Positions 54,902 through 63,363 of a DNA stretch of 64,000 nucleotides are shown piece after piece; the stretch's first letter is position 1; each line of letters starts with the position of its first letter. The position numbers were made by a program, and so were the translations under genes. The notes under the pieces are model-generated. The model was not told the origin of the DNA. It was given only the letters and a program-made list of their open reading frames with translations, and searched no databases. Source of the stretch: Pseudomonadota bacterium (lineage in GTDB: Bacteria; Pseudomonadota; Gammaproteobacteria; Steroidobacterales; Steroidobacteraceae). The stretch spans positions 124,001 through 188,000 of the forward strand of contig JADIYJ010000012.1 in the NCBI GenBank assembly GCA_016705325.1. Reading direction: 5' to 3'.

Positions 54902-56452
54902 ATGCAGAAAGTGATTCCGCCCGAACTGAGAATCGACGTGAAGGTGCGGCCGCTGGTCCTGTCGGACGCGACGCTGTCGCGTGCCGATGGGGCGGTTGTG
55001 CTGCTCGAAAAGCAGGCCGGGCAGGACAAAGCGGTCGACAAGCTGCCACAGGCCGTCGTGTGGCGAAAATTGCTGCGGGCGCAGCAGCGCAGCGGCCAGG
55101 AATCGCCGACCCTCGTGACGCGACTGTCCAATCGGAGCCAGACCCTTGTCGTCGTCGGCTTCGTGAAACCCGGCGCAACGGGGTTCGAACGGCTGGACCT
55201 CGCTGGCAAGCTGGCGCGGGAGGTGCTCAAGCCCGGCGTCGCACGACTGCACGTCCATGCCGGTGAATTCCAGGCAGCAGGCGAACGAGCTGCCGCGCTC
55301 GAAGCCGTGCTGAGCGCCGTGCTCGCTCACGCGGCCCCGATGCCCGAGCAGAAGTCGAAGGCCACCGCTGCGCACGACCTCGCTCAGGTCCACGTCGCGG
55401 ATCGCGCGTCGGCGCTTTACGACCGCAGCCGCGCCATCGCGGCGGGCAACCATCTCGCGCGCTGGCTGGCGGCCCTGCCGCCCAACGTGCTCGACTCGAT
55501 GGCGTATCGTGCCGCGCTGCAGAAGCTCGCGCGCCGCGAAGGATGGTCGTTCAGGTTCTACGGCATCGGCCAGCTCGAGAAGCTGGGGGCCGGCGCGTTC
55601 CTCGCCGTGGCACGTGCCAATCCGCACCGTGGCGCGGGCATCGTGCGGCTCGGCTATCGGCCAAAGCGATCGCGCCCCACGGGGGCAGGCAGGGGTACGA
55701 GCGGGATTGCGCTCGTCGGCAAGGGCATCTGCTTCGACACCGGTGGAATCAACCTCAAGCCTCATCGCAGCATGTACACGATGCACGGCGACATGCAGGG
55801 CAGTTCCGTCGCGGCCGGCTCGCTGCTCGCGCTGACACGGCTCGAAGCGCCCTATCCGATCGACTGCTGGCTCGCAATCACCGAGAACCAGATCGGTCCG
55901 AACGCGTTCCGCCCGCAGGAAATCGTGCGCGCGCTCAACGGGGTGACCATCCAGGTCGTGCACAGCGACGCCGAGGGCCGCATGGTGCTGGCAGATACCC
56001 TGGCGCTCGCCTCGCGCGAAAAGCCGCGTTTCGTGCTCGATTTCGCGACGCTGACCGGCGCCTGCGTCAATGCCCTGACCGATCGCTACGCCGGCGCGTT
56101 CACCAATCGCGCGGGCCTGCACGACTGGCTGCAGCAGACCGGGCACCGCAGCGGCGAGCGCGTCTGGTGCTTCCCGATGGACGCAGACTTCGACACGGAA
56201 CTCGAGTGCCCCGGCGCTGATGTCCTGCAGTGCACGCTCGACAGCAAGGGCGACCACATCCTGGCCTCACGCTTCCTCAGCAGGTTCGTCGAGACGACTG
56301 TGCCCTGGGTGCACGTCGACCTCGCGCCGTCGGAACGAAAGGGCGGACTCGCGCACGTGCCGACCGAGATGACGGGCTTCGGCGTGCGCTACGCCGTGCA
56401 CTTGCTGGGCGACGCCACCGAACTGGACAAGCAGTTGCGGTCCCTGCCGTGA
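54902..56452 (+). CDS. Leucyl aminopeptidase family protein (divergent M17)
   Basis: 516 residues from the ATG at 54902 (MQKVIPPELRIDVKVRPLVL). The M17 core is kept: VGKGICFDTGGINLKPH with Lys and Asp, MHGDMQGSSVAAG with the next metal Asp, and HSDAEGRMVLADTL in place of NTDAEGR, so Asp, Glu and Arg stay. It is clearly distinct from the PepA at 6060. It probably works as a metal aminopeptidase with other specificity. It overlaps pyrC by four bases. Confidence 0.88.
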   Translation: MQKVIPPELRIDVKVRPLVLSDATLSRADGAVVLLEKQAGQDKAVDKLPQAVVWRKLLRAQQRSGQESPTLVTRLSNRSQTLVVVGFVKPGATGFERLDLAGKLAREVLKPGVARLHVHAGEFQAAGERAAALEAVLSAVLAHAAPMPEQKSKATAAHDLAQVHVADRASALYDRSRAIAAGNHLARWLAALPPNVLDSMAYRAALQKLARREGWSFRFYGIGQLEKLGAGAFLAVARANPHRGAGIVRLGYRPKRSRPTGAGRGTSGIALVGKGICFDTGGINLKPHRSMYTMHGDMQGSSVAAGSLLALTRLEAPYPIDCWLAITENQIGPNAFRPQEIVRALNGVTIQVVHSDAEGRMVLADTLALASREKPRFVLDFATLTGACVNALTDRYAGAFTNRAGLHDWLQQTGHRSGERVWCFPMDADFDTELECPGADVLQCTLDSKGDHILASRFLSRFVETTVPWVHVDLAPSERKGGLAHVPTEMTGFGVRYAVHLLGDATELDKQLRSLP

Positions 56453-57507
56453 ATCCGACGTTGCAAACGCTGACCCTGCGCCGGCCTGATGACTGGCACC
56501 TGCACGTGCGCGACGGCGCGCAGCTCGCGGCCGTGGTGCCCTTCACGGCAAGGCAATTCGGCCGTGCGCTGGTGATGCCGAACCTGCAGCCGCCGATGAC
56601 GACCACGGACGCGCTGGCAGCGTACCGCGCGCGCATCGTGGCAGCCGTCCCGGCCGGCCTGGCGTTTGAACCGCAGATGACGCTGTACCTGACCGACAGC
56701 ACCTCGCCCGACGAGATTCGCAGGGCGAAAGCCAGCGGCTTCGTCGTCGGCGCCAAGCTCTATCCGGCGGGTGCCACGACGCATTCCGACGCCGGCGTGA
56801 CCGCGATCGACAAGGTGTGGCCCGCGCTCGAAGCGATGGCCGAACACGGGCTCGTGCTGCAGGTGCACGGCGAAGTGACTGCGGGCGACGTCGACGTCTT
56901 CGACCGCGAGCACGTCTTCATCGACCGCGTGCTGAGCCGCGTCGTCGAACGCGTGCCGCGCCTCAAGGTGGTGTTCGAGCACATCACGACGCGCGCCGCG
57001 GCCGAGTTCGTGCAGGGCGCGCGCACGGGCGTCGCCGCCACCGTCACGCCGCAGCACCTGCTGTTGAATCGCAACGCGCTGTTCGACGGCGGCCTCCGCC
57101 CGCACCACTACTGCCTGCCCGTGCTCAAGCGCGAAAGGGATCGTGCAGCCTTGCTCGCAGTCGCGACGAGCGCAGACCCGCGTTTCTTTCTCGGCACCGA
57201 CAGCGCGCCGCACGCCCGCCACGCCAAGGAAGCCGCCTGTGGCTGCGCGGGCATTTTCTCGGCACACGCGGCCCTCGAGTTGTATGCCGAAGCCTTCGAG
57301 GGCGCTGGCCGCCTCGACCGCCTCGAGGCTTTCGCGTCCGAGCGCGGGGCCGACTTCTACGGCGTGCCCCGTAACACCGGCACGCTCACCCTGCGCAAGG
57401 AATCCTGGAACGTGCCGGACAGCTACTCGTTCGGGCCGGCGAACGAACGGCTGGTTCCTTTCCGCGCCGGCGCGACCCTCGCGTGGCGCCTGCTGGACCC
57501 GGCATGA
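56449..57507 (+). CDS. pyrC: Dihydroorotase, class II
   Basis: 352 residues from GTG. It has DDWHLHVRDG (His17, His19, Arg21), the carbamylated Lys in VGAKLYPAGATTHSD, metal His in LQVHGEVT and VVFEHITTR, and catalytic Asp in LGTDSAPHARHAKE. It closes the dihydroorotate ring in pyrimidine synthesis. It overlaps both neighbours, the M17 gene and rnt. Confidence 0.96.
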   Translation: MNPTLQTLTLRRPDDWHLHVRDGAQLAAVVPFTARQFGRALVMPNLQPPMTTTDALAAYRARIVAAVPAGLAFEPQMTLYLTDSTSPDEIRRAKASGFVVGAKLYPAGATTHSDAGVTAIDKVWPALEAMAEHGLVLQVHGEVTAGDVDVFDREHVFIDRVLSRVVERVPRLKVVFEHITTRAAAEFVQGARTGVAATVTPQHLLLNRNALFDGGLRPHHYCLPVLKRERDRAALLAVATSADPRFFLGTDSAPHARHAKEAACGCAGIFSAHAALELYAEAFEGAGRLDRLEAFASERGADFYGVPRNTGTLTLRKESWNVPDSYSFGPANERLVPFRAGATLAWRLLDPA

Positions 57508-58205
57508 CCGCAGACTTCGAGTCGTACGAATTGGTCGAACCGCGCATCGCGGACCGGTTCCGTGGCTTCCTGCCCGTCGTGGTCGACGTCGAGACCGGCG
57601 GCTTCAATCACCAGACCGATGCGCTGCTGGAAATCGCCGCGGTGATGATCGAGATGACGCCGATGGGCGAACTGCGGCCCGGCGCGACGCATCGCTTCCA
57701 CGTGCAGCCGTTCCATGGCTCGCGCATGGATCCGGCCTCGCTCGCCGTGAACGGCATCGACCCGCATCACCCGCTGCGGCCCGCGATGCCCGAGAAGGAA
57801 GTGCTGACGCAGCTGTTCCGCGAGATCCGCAAGGAAGTGCGCGAGCGCGAATGCACCCGCGCCGTGCTGGTCGGGCACAACGCGTCGTTCGACCTCAATT
57901 TCCTCAATGCGGCGATTGCGCGCACGGACATCAAGCGCAACCCGTTCCATCCGTTCTCGAGCTTCGACACGGCGACGCTCGGCGGCGTCGCCTTCGGTCA
58001 GACGGTCCTGTCACGCGCGATTGCGGCCGCGGGTCTCGAATGGGATCCGAATGCCGCGCACTCGGCAATCTACGACGCGGAGCGCACGGCCGCGCTCTTC
58101 TGCATCATCTGCAACAAGTTCCGCAGCCTGTACGAAGATGCCTGCGAACGCGCGCCGCAGCTCGCCCAGCCTGAGCCGCCACGGACCGACGAAGAGACCG
58201 TGTAA
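57504..58205 (+). CDS. rnt: Ribonuclease T
   Basis: 233 residues starting MTADFESYELVEPRIADRFR. It is a DEDDh exonuclease with FLPVVVDVETGGFNHQTDAL (Asp, Glu), VLVGHNASFDLNFLNAA (Asp) and NAAHSAIYDAERTAALF (His, Asp). It trims the 3' ends of tRNA and other stable RNAs. Its neighbours pyrC upstream and grxD convergent downstream match the order found in related genomes. Confidence 0.95.
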   Translation: MTADFESYELVEPRIADRFRGFLPVVVDVETGGFNHQTDALLEIAAVMIEMTPMGELRPGATHRFHVQPFHGSRMDPASLAVNGIDPHHPLRPAMPEKEVLTQLFREIRKEVRERECTRAVLVGHNASFDLNFLNAAIARTDIKRNPFHPFSSFDTATLGGVAFGQTVLSRAIAAAGLEWDPNAAHSAIYDAERTAALFCIICNKFRSLYEDACERAPQLAQPEPPRTDEETV

Positions 58206-58226
58206 ACGGCAGATCGGCCCGCGCGA

Positions 58227-58556
58227 TCAGGCCGTCTTGATCGTGACGCCCGCTTCCGACAGGACTTGCTGCAGTTCGCCCTTCTGGAACATCTCGGTGA
58301 GGATGTCCGAGCCGCCGAGCAGCTCACCTTTCACGTAGACCTGCGGGTACGTCGGCCAGTTCGAGTAGCGTTTGAGCGCCTCGCGCAGTTCCGGGTCCTC
58401 GAAGATGTTCACGTACGCGAATTCCGCGCCACAGGCTTCGAGCGTACGCACGGCCGAGGCGGAAAATCCGCACTGTGGAAAGTCCGGCGTACCCTTCATG
58501 TAGAGCACGACCGGGTTCGACTTGAGCTGTTCCTGGATCCGCTGTGTAACGTCCAC
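58227..58556 (-). CDS. grxD: Monothiol glutaredoxin Grx4
   Basis: 109 residues from GTG (MDVTQRIQEQLKSNPVVLYM), with AGGTAAGGA just upstream. The monothiol CGFS site is FPQCGFSASAV (Cys29), with the glutathione-binding WPTYPQVYVKGELLGGSDIL. It carries 2Fe-2S clusters for iron metabolism. The frame stays open upstream, but the family starts here. Confidence 0.95.
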   Translation of the reverse strand: MDVTQRIQEQLKSNPVVLYMKGTPDFPQCGFSASAVRTLEACGAEFAYVNIFEDPELREALKRYSNWPTYPQVYVKGELLGGSDILTEMFQKGELQQVLSEAGVTIKTA

Positions 58557-58660
58557 GTCCTTACCTCTCGGCCGCAAGACGCGGCCTGTTCGTCGGCACA
58601 CACGCCGACACTGAAAATGACACCAGGACGCAGCCGGCGTTCCATCCGCCACGAACCCGA

Positions 58661-58864
58661 TCAGTTCGCGGGGGCGGGACTTGCCGTTGCGACCTCCTGC
58701 TGACTGACACGCTCCAGGCGCGCGATGACCTGCCACTGCTCGGCAGCGCTCATCCGGCCCCACCTCGCGATCTCATCCAGCGTGCGGCCACACCCGGTGC
58801 AAATCCGGGCGGCATCGAGCACGCAGATGTTCAAACACGGTGAAGTTGGTGCAACCCGGGTCAT
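58661..58864 (-). CDS. DUF1289 small cysteine-rich protein
   Basis: 67 residues. It has the DUF1289 pattern SPCLNICVLDAARICTGCGR with Cys10, Cys14, Cys22 and Cys25, followed by TLDEIARWGRMSAAEQWQVI. It likely binds a metal or Fe-S centre; the role is unknown. It is upstream of grxD on the same strand and divergent from a membrane protein. Confidence 0.88.
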   Translation of the reverse strand: MTRVAPTSPCLNICVLDAARICTGCGRTLDEIARWGRMSAAEQWQVIARLERVSQQEVATASPAPAN

Positions 58865-58893
58865 GAAGCCTCCTGCGCCTGCCGCGCAGGACG

Positions 58894-58922
58894 TTGAATT
58901 ATGAGGGTCCGTCGCCTATTCT
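58894..58922 (+). promoter_or_regulatory. Promoter of the PuuD-like membrane protein gene
   Basis: TTGAAT (58894-58899), exactly 17 nt, then TATTCT (58917-58922): four of six matches in each hexamer. It is in the gap with DUF1289 and 75 nt before the ATG at 58997. Confidence 0.45.
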
Positions 58923-58996
58923 TCAAACTCATTCCAGGATGCCCTGGGAGCGGTAAGCTCCGGTATCAGGAAGATTTTTTCAAGGAATCCGTACCC

Positions 58997-59599
58997 ATGA
59001 ACCCACTGAACACCGTCCGCGGAGCGATTACGACCGGTTTCGCGGCGGCCATCGTGCTGAGCCTGCTCATCGCCCCGACCACGTTCCACGAGCTGGGCCT
59101 GGCCCGTTGGCTGCACATCCTGGCCGGCATCACCTGGATCGGCCTGCTCTACTACTTCAACCTGGTGCAGATTCCCGGCCTCGCTGCTGCCGCAGCGGAC
59201 AAGGGTGGCCCGGGCGGCGCCGGCATCAGCAAGTACATCGCGCCGGCGGCGCTGTTCTGGTTCCGCTGGGCGGCGCTCGCCACCTGGCTCACGGGCGCCT
59301 GGTACCTCGCGCGTTCGGGCAACTTCCAGGGCTCGTTCGCGCTCGGGATGCTGAGCGACCCCGTCAACTACTACCAGTTCGTGATCGGCATCGGCGCCTG
59401 GCTCGGCACCATCATGCTCTTCAACGTCTGGGTGCTGATCTGGCCCAACCAGAAGAAGATCCTCGGCATCGTGGCTGCGACGGACGAAGAGAAGGCGGCC
59501 GCGCGCAAGATGGCCATGCTCGCTTCGCGCACGAACTTTGTGCTGTCGATCCCGATGCTGCTGTGCATGGGTTCGGCAACGCACGGCTTGCCGTTCTGA
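58997..59599 (+). CDS. PuuD-like urate-hydroxylase-type membrane protein
   Basis: 200 residues from the ATG at 58997. Membrane segments lie at about 10-27, 35-55, 85-105 and 130-155. RWLHILAGITWIGLLYYFNL is the hallmark of the membrane domain shared with the urate oxidase PuuD. The C-terminal cytochrome c domain of true PuuD is absent, so urate oxidation is not supported; this stand-alone form is common and uncharacterised. Confidence 0.7.
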   Translation: MNPLNTVRGAITTGFAAAIVLSLLIAPTTFHELGLARWLHILAGITWIGLLYYFNLVQIPGLAAAAADKGGPGGAGISKYIAPAALFWFRWAALATWLTGAWYLARSGNFQGSFALGMLSDPVNYYQFVIGIGAWLGTIMLFNVWVLIWPNQKKILGIVAATDEEKAAARKMAMLASRTNFVLSIPMLLCMGSATHGLPF

Positions 59600-59646
59600 T
59601 CACGACGAGCCACTCGACCCGCTCCCACGACGCGGATGCGGCCATC

Positions 59647-60492
59647 GTGCCGCCCGTAGATCTCCAGGAGACGGTCGCCGCCGCGCTCAAGGAAGACATC
59701 GGCAGCGGCGATCTCACGGCGGCGCTGGTGCCCGTGGATCGACTGGGGCGAGCAAAGGTGATCGCGCGGGAAGCCGCGGTGGTCGCGGGCCGGCCGTACG
59801 TCGACGAAGTATTTCGCCAGGTCGACCCTGCGGTCGTCGTCGAATGGCACGTCGACGACGGCGACGCCGTGGAAACCAACCAGTTGCTGTACAGGTTGTC
59901 CGGCCCGGCCCGCTCGCTGCTGACCGGCGAACGCACCGCGCTCAATTTCCTGCAGGTGCTGTCGGCGACGGCGACGGCCACGCGACGCCATGCCGACGTC
60001 CTGCGCGGCTTGCCGTGCCGGGTGCTCGACACGCGCAAGACGTTGCCTTGCCTGCGCAACGCGCAGAAGTACGCCGTGCGCTGCGGCGGTGGCGTCAACC
60101 ACCGCGTCGGTCTCTACGACGGCATCCTGGTGAAGGAGAACCACATCCTGGCAGCCGGATCGATCGCTGCCGCGGTGGTGGCGGCCAAGGCATCGCCCGC
60201 GAAGGTGATGATCGAAGTGGAGGTCGAGTCGCTCGACGAACTGCGCCAGGCGCTCGACGCCGGCGCCGACATGGCGCTGCTCGACGAGTTCTCGCTCGAT
60301 GACCTGCGCGCGGCCGTCGCGCTCAATCGCTCGCATCCGCATGGACCGATCAAGCTCGAGGCCTCCGGAGGCATCACCCTCGAGACCTTGCGGGCGGTTG
60401 GTGAAACCGGCGTGGACTTCGTCTCGGTCGGTGCTCTGACGAAGCACGTGCGGGCCGTCGACCTGTCGATGCGGTTCGAGTACGCGGATTAG
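59647..60492 (+). CDS. nadC: Nicotinate-nucleotide pyrophosphorylase
   Basis: 281 residues from a GTG at 59647 (MPPVDLQETVAAALKEDIGS), which gives the family length; the frame is open further upstream. It has the quinolinate-binding segments GERTALNFLQVLSATAT, VLDTRKTLPCLRNAQKYAVR and GLYDGILVKENHI, and the phosphate loop KLEASGGITLETL. It makes nicotinate mononucleotide from quinolinate and PRPP. A palindromic element follows. Confidence 0.94.
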   Translation: MPPVDLQETVAAALKEDIGSGDLTAALVPVDRLGRAKVIAREAAVVAGRPYVDEVFRQVDPAVVVEWHVDDGDAVETNQLLYRLSGPARSLLTGERTALNFLQVLSATATATRRHADVLRGLPCRVLDTRKTLPCLRNAQKYAVRCGGGVNHRVGLYDGILVKENHILAAGSIAAAVVAAKASPAKVMIEVEVESLDELRQALDAGADMALLDEFSLDDLRAAVALNRSHPHGPIKLEASGGITLETLRAVGETGVDFVSVGALTKHVRAVDLSMRFEYAD

Positions 60493-60527
60493 GCGGGCAC
60501 TTCGCGTCGAGCGCCGGGAGAGCAATG

Positions 60528-60660
60528 GCGGGTGGTTCCGTAGTCTCTCCGGCGAGCGAAAAGGCAGACACGCTCGCCGGAAAGACTACGGAACCACCCG
60601 CTTGCGATTCGGCGCCTGAGCAAGCTTTCGCCAGGGCGCGAAAACTTGCACGGCGCATGC
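60528..60660 (+). repeat. Variable-stem palindromic element, copy G
   Basis: Hairpin 1: arms 60528-60558 and 60571-60601, 31 nt with one mismatch, loop AAAAGGCAGACA. Hairpin 2: GCGCCTGAG (60612-60620), stem 60621-60631 / 60638-60648 with one mismatch, then CACGGCGCATGC. It lies between nadC and the TPR gene and is inverted relative to copy H on the other side of that gene. Confidence 0.85.
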
Positions 60661-60766
60661 GTCGTCGACGGTCAGGCCCGAATCGTTGCGAACCCTTCGT
60701 ATTCGGCTGACTGGAACTCCTGAAGTCGGGAATCCCGCTACACTCCGCTCCCAAGGGAGCACGGCA

Positions 60767-62977
60767 GTGACCGACGCGCCGACCGAGCGTGGGGAAGAGG
60801 GGGTCTGGACCAGGCTGCGACGCCGCAAGGTCGTGCAGTGGGGCCTGACCTATGCGGCGGGCGCATGGGTGCTGCTGCAGGTGGTCGGGTACCTGGCGGA
60901 CGCGTTCCACTGGCCCGACTTGGTGAAGCAGTTCGCGTCCATCGGCCTGGCCGTCGGCCTGCCAGTTGTGCTGGTGGTCGCGTGGTATCACGGGGATCGC
61001 GGCCAGCAGCGGGTGAGCGGGGCCGAGCTTGCGATCCTGTCGGTGCTGCTCGCGCTCGGTGGGGCCGCGCTCTGGTTCTATGGTCAGCGGAATGGACAGG
61101 TCCCGATCTCGACGGCGCCGCCGGCTGCTCCAATTGCCTCGCAAGGTTCGTCTGCCGCTTCCGCCGACGAACGCCCCTCGATCGCCGTGCTGCCCTTCGA
61201 GAACCGCAGCCGCCTCGATGACGATGTCTTCTTCGTCGACGGCATCCACGACGACATCCTGACGCAGCTTTCCAAGGTGAGCGCGCTGAAGGTGATCTCG
61301 CGCACGTCGGTCGAGCAGTTCCGCGGCACCAAGCTGCCGACGAAGGCGATCGCCGACCAGCTCGGCGTGAAGAGTATCCTCGAGGGCGGCGTGCAGCGTT
61401 CCGGTGACCGCGTGCGCATCAACGTGCAGCTCATCGACGCCAGCACGGACGCGCACCTGTGGGCCGAGAGTTACGACCGCGAGCTGACGGCGGCCGACAT
61501 CTTCGCGATCCAGAGCGAGGTGGCAGTCGCCATCGCGGGGGCGCTCAAGGCGACGCTGACCTCGGGCGAACAGTCCAGGATCCAGGTTGTCCCGACTCAG
61601 AATCTTCAGGCGTGGCAGGCATACCAGCTCGGCAACCAGCGAATGGCAAAGCGAACGAGCGCAGGACTTGCGGACGCCGAGCGCTTCTTCCGTCGTGCGG
61701 TCGAGCTCGACCCTGGGTTTGCGCTGGCCTATGCGGGTCTGGCCGGCACGCTTGTGCTGCAGATCGGATACAGCGACCGGCCGTCGCGCTCGGCCCTTGC
61801 GGACGCCGGCGAGGCCGCTTCCAGGGCCCTGGAACTCGACGCGAATCTCGCCGAGGCGTGGGCTGCCAGGGGGCTCATTGCCAAGGAGGCGGGCAATCCG
61901 ACCGCGGAAGAGGACGCTCTGCGTCGGGCTGTTGCCTTGAATCCAAATTACGCTCCGGCGCGGCACTGGCTGAGCATGACGCTGATGTACACGGATCGTT
62001 TCGATGAAGCGCTCGCGCATGCCGAGCGGGCCGTCCAACTCGATCCGCTCTCCGGAATTGTCAACAATTGGCTCGGCGTCGTCCTGGACGGGATGGGTCG
62101 ACAATCCGAGGCGGCAAGGCAATACCGCAAGGTCATCGAGATCGATCCTTCGATGCCGATCGCATACCTGAACCTGGCCTCGCTGTATGCGTATTCACTG
62201 AATCGCTTCGACCTGGCGGTGCCGACGATGGAGCGAGCCATCGCGCTCGATCCGGGCGATCCGTCGCTGCCGTGCGTGCTCGCGCTGCTGAAGCTCGAAC
62301 TGGGGGCCGAGGCCGAAGCGACCCGGCTGGTGACTGAGGCACTGAAGCGCTGGCCGGATCAAGCAATCGTGAACTCGATCGCGGCCGCCGTCTTCAATGT
62401 GCTGGGCGATGGCGCGGTCGCCGAACGACATGCCCGCCGGGCGGTATCGATCAATGTCAGATACGCCTCGGATGCGATTGAGGTGCTACGCAACGCCGAC
62501 CTCTTGCGGATGAACTACGGTCCGGCGCTCGCGCGGTACGAGTCCGCGTACCCCGAGTTGTTCGGCCCGAGTCCGACAGTCCATTTATCGAACCTCTCTG
62601 AAGCAGTCGGTGTGGCCCTCGTCCTGCAAAGAATGGGTGAACTGGAACGGGCGGCAGATCTGGTCGACCGTGCCGAACGCGTGTTGCGTTCGCTGCCGCA
62701 TGGCCTCCCGGCATACTTTGGTTTCCTGGGCGCCCGGATCCATGCACTGCGCGGGGACGTTGGGGCGGCACTGGGTGCGCTGCGAGGGGCCGAGCAGGCC
62801 GGCGTTCGCCTCGGTTGGCGATATGCGCGCGACATCGATCCTGTATTCGACTCGATTCGCGACGAACCCGGGTTCAAGGTGATCTTCGCCGACATCGAGC
62901 GCGACATGGTGCGGCAGCGGGCTGAACTCGTGAAGCGGCCGAAGGACGCGCCGCTCGACCTGGCAATTGGTAATTGA
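60767..62977 (+). CDS. FlgO-like and TPR-repeat membrane protein
   Basis: 736 residues from GTG with AAGGGAG upstream. Three membrane segments lie near residues 22-47, 57-77 and 85-105. A FlgO/adenylate-cyclase-associated domain follows (about 135-270: PSIAVLPFENRSRLDDDVFF, GIHDDILTQLSKVSALKVIS, SILEGGVQRSGDRVRINVQL). About six TPR repeats (about 290-560) contain FFRRAVELDPGFALAYAGLA. Homologs often carry an N-terminal cyclase or winged helix; here it is replaced by the membrane anchor. The role is unknown; signalling or scaffold is inferred. Confidence 0.82.
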   Translation: MTDAPTERGEEGVWTRLRRRKVVQWGLTYAAGAWVLLQVVGYLADAFHWPDLVKQFASIGLAVGLPVVLVVAWYHGDRGQQRVSGAELAILSVLLALGGAALWFYGQRNGQVPISTAPPAAPIASQGSSAASADERPSIAVLPFENRSRLDDDVFFVDGIHDDILTQLSKVSALKVISRTSVEQFRGTKLPTKAIADQLGVKSILEGGVQRSGDRVRINVQLIDASTDAHLWAESYDRELTAADIFAIQSEVAVAIAGALKATLTSGEQSRIQVVPTQNLQAWQAYQLGNQRMAKRTSAGLADAERFFRRAVELDPGFALAYAGLAGTLVLQIGYSDRPSRSALADAGEAASRALELDANLAEAWAARGLIAKEAGNPTAEEDALRRAVALNPNYAPARHWLSMTLMYTDRFDEALAHAERAVQLDPLSGIVNNWLGVVLDGMGRQSEAARQYRKVIEIDPSMPIAYLNLASLYAYSLNRFDLAVPTMERAIALDPGDPSLPCVLALLKLELGAEAEATRLVTEALKRWPDQAIVNSIAAAVFNVLGDGAVAERHARRAVSINVRYASDAIEVLRNADLLRMNYGPALARYESAYPELFGPSPTVHLSNLSEAVGVALVLQRMGELERAADLVDRAERVLRSLPHGLPAYFGFLGARIHALRGDVGAALGALRGAEQAGVRLGWRYARDIDPVFDSIRDEPGFKVIFADIERDMVRQRAELVKRPKDAPLDLAIGN

Positions 62978-63161
62978 TCGCTCGCCCTGAAGCGGCCATA
63001 CGCGACGGTCTTCTGAATGCGGACGATGGCGAACGACTTATCCGGCAGCCGTGAGTTGCGCGCTCCCGGGTTCCACTGGCGCTACGGATCCGGCGGCCTC
63101 CGCTCAACCTCGGTGTCGCCGTGAATGTCTACTCAGGACATCTCGTGCCCGGCCGCCCCTT

Positions 63162-63284
63162 GCGCCGTGCGTAGTCTTCGGTCACGAAGACGAAGCTCAG
63201 GCGCGGTCGTGCAGCGGTCGATTCCGTGCTTTTCCCGGCGGGCGTGTCTGCCTTTCCGCCCGCCAGGGAAAGCACGGAATCGAC
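63162..63284 (-). repeat. Variable-stem palindromic element, copy H
   Basis: Reverse copy. Hairpin 2: GCGCCGTG (63162-63169), stem with 7 perfect bp (63174-63180 / 63185-63191), then CTCAGGCGC (63196-63204). Hairpin 1: arms 63217-63244 and 63257-63284, 28 nt with two mismatches, loop TGTCTGCCTTTC. It lies between the TPR gene and the EAL gene. The rest of 62978-63363 shows no gene. Confidence 0.84.
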
Positions 63285-63363
63285 GGCCCGTGCCGCGTTC
63301 CCTCTTCGTCTTGCTGGGCAGGAAACACCGCCCAGTCCACGGCGCGGCAAGCCGGGGCGGCCC

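Noticed and set aside
58997..59599. Calling the membrane protein a true urate hydroxylase (puuD)
   Set aside because: The C-terminal cytochrome c domain and purine-degradation neighbours are missing, so only the membrane-domain resemblance is supported.
60528..60660. Integron attC site
   Set aside because: attC sites conserve their ends (R'', R') and vary in the middle. Here the loop centre is conserved, no GTTRRRY boxes pair at the ends, and there is no gene-cassette array or integrase.
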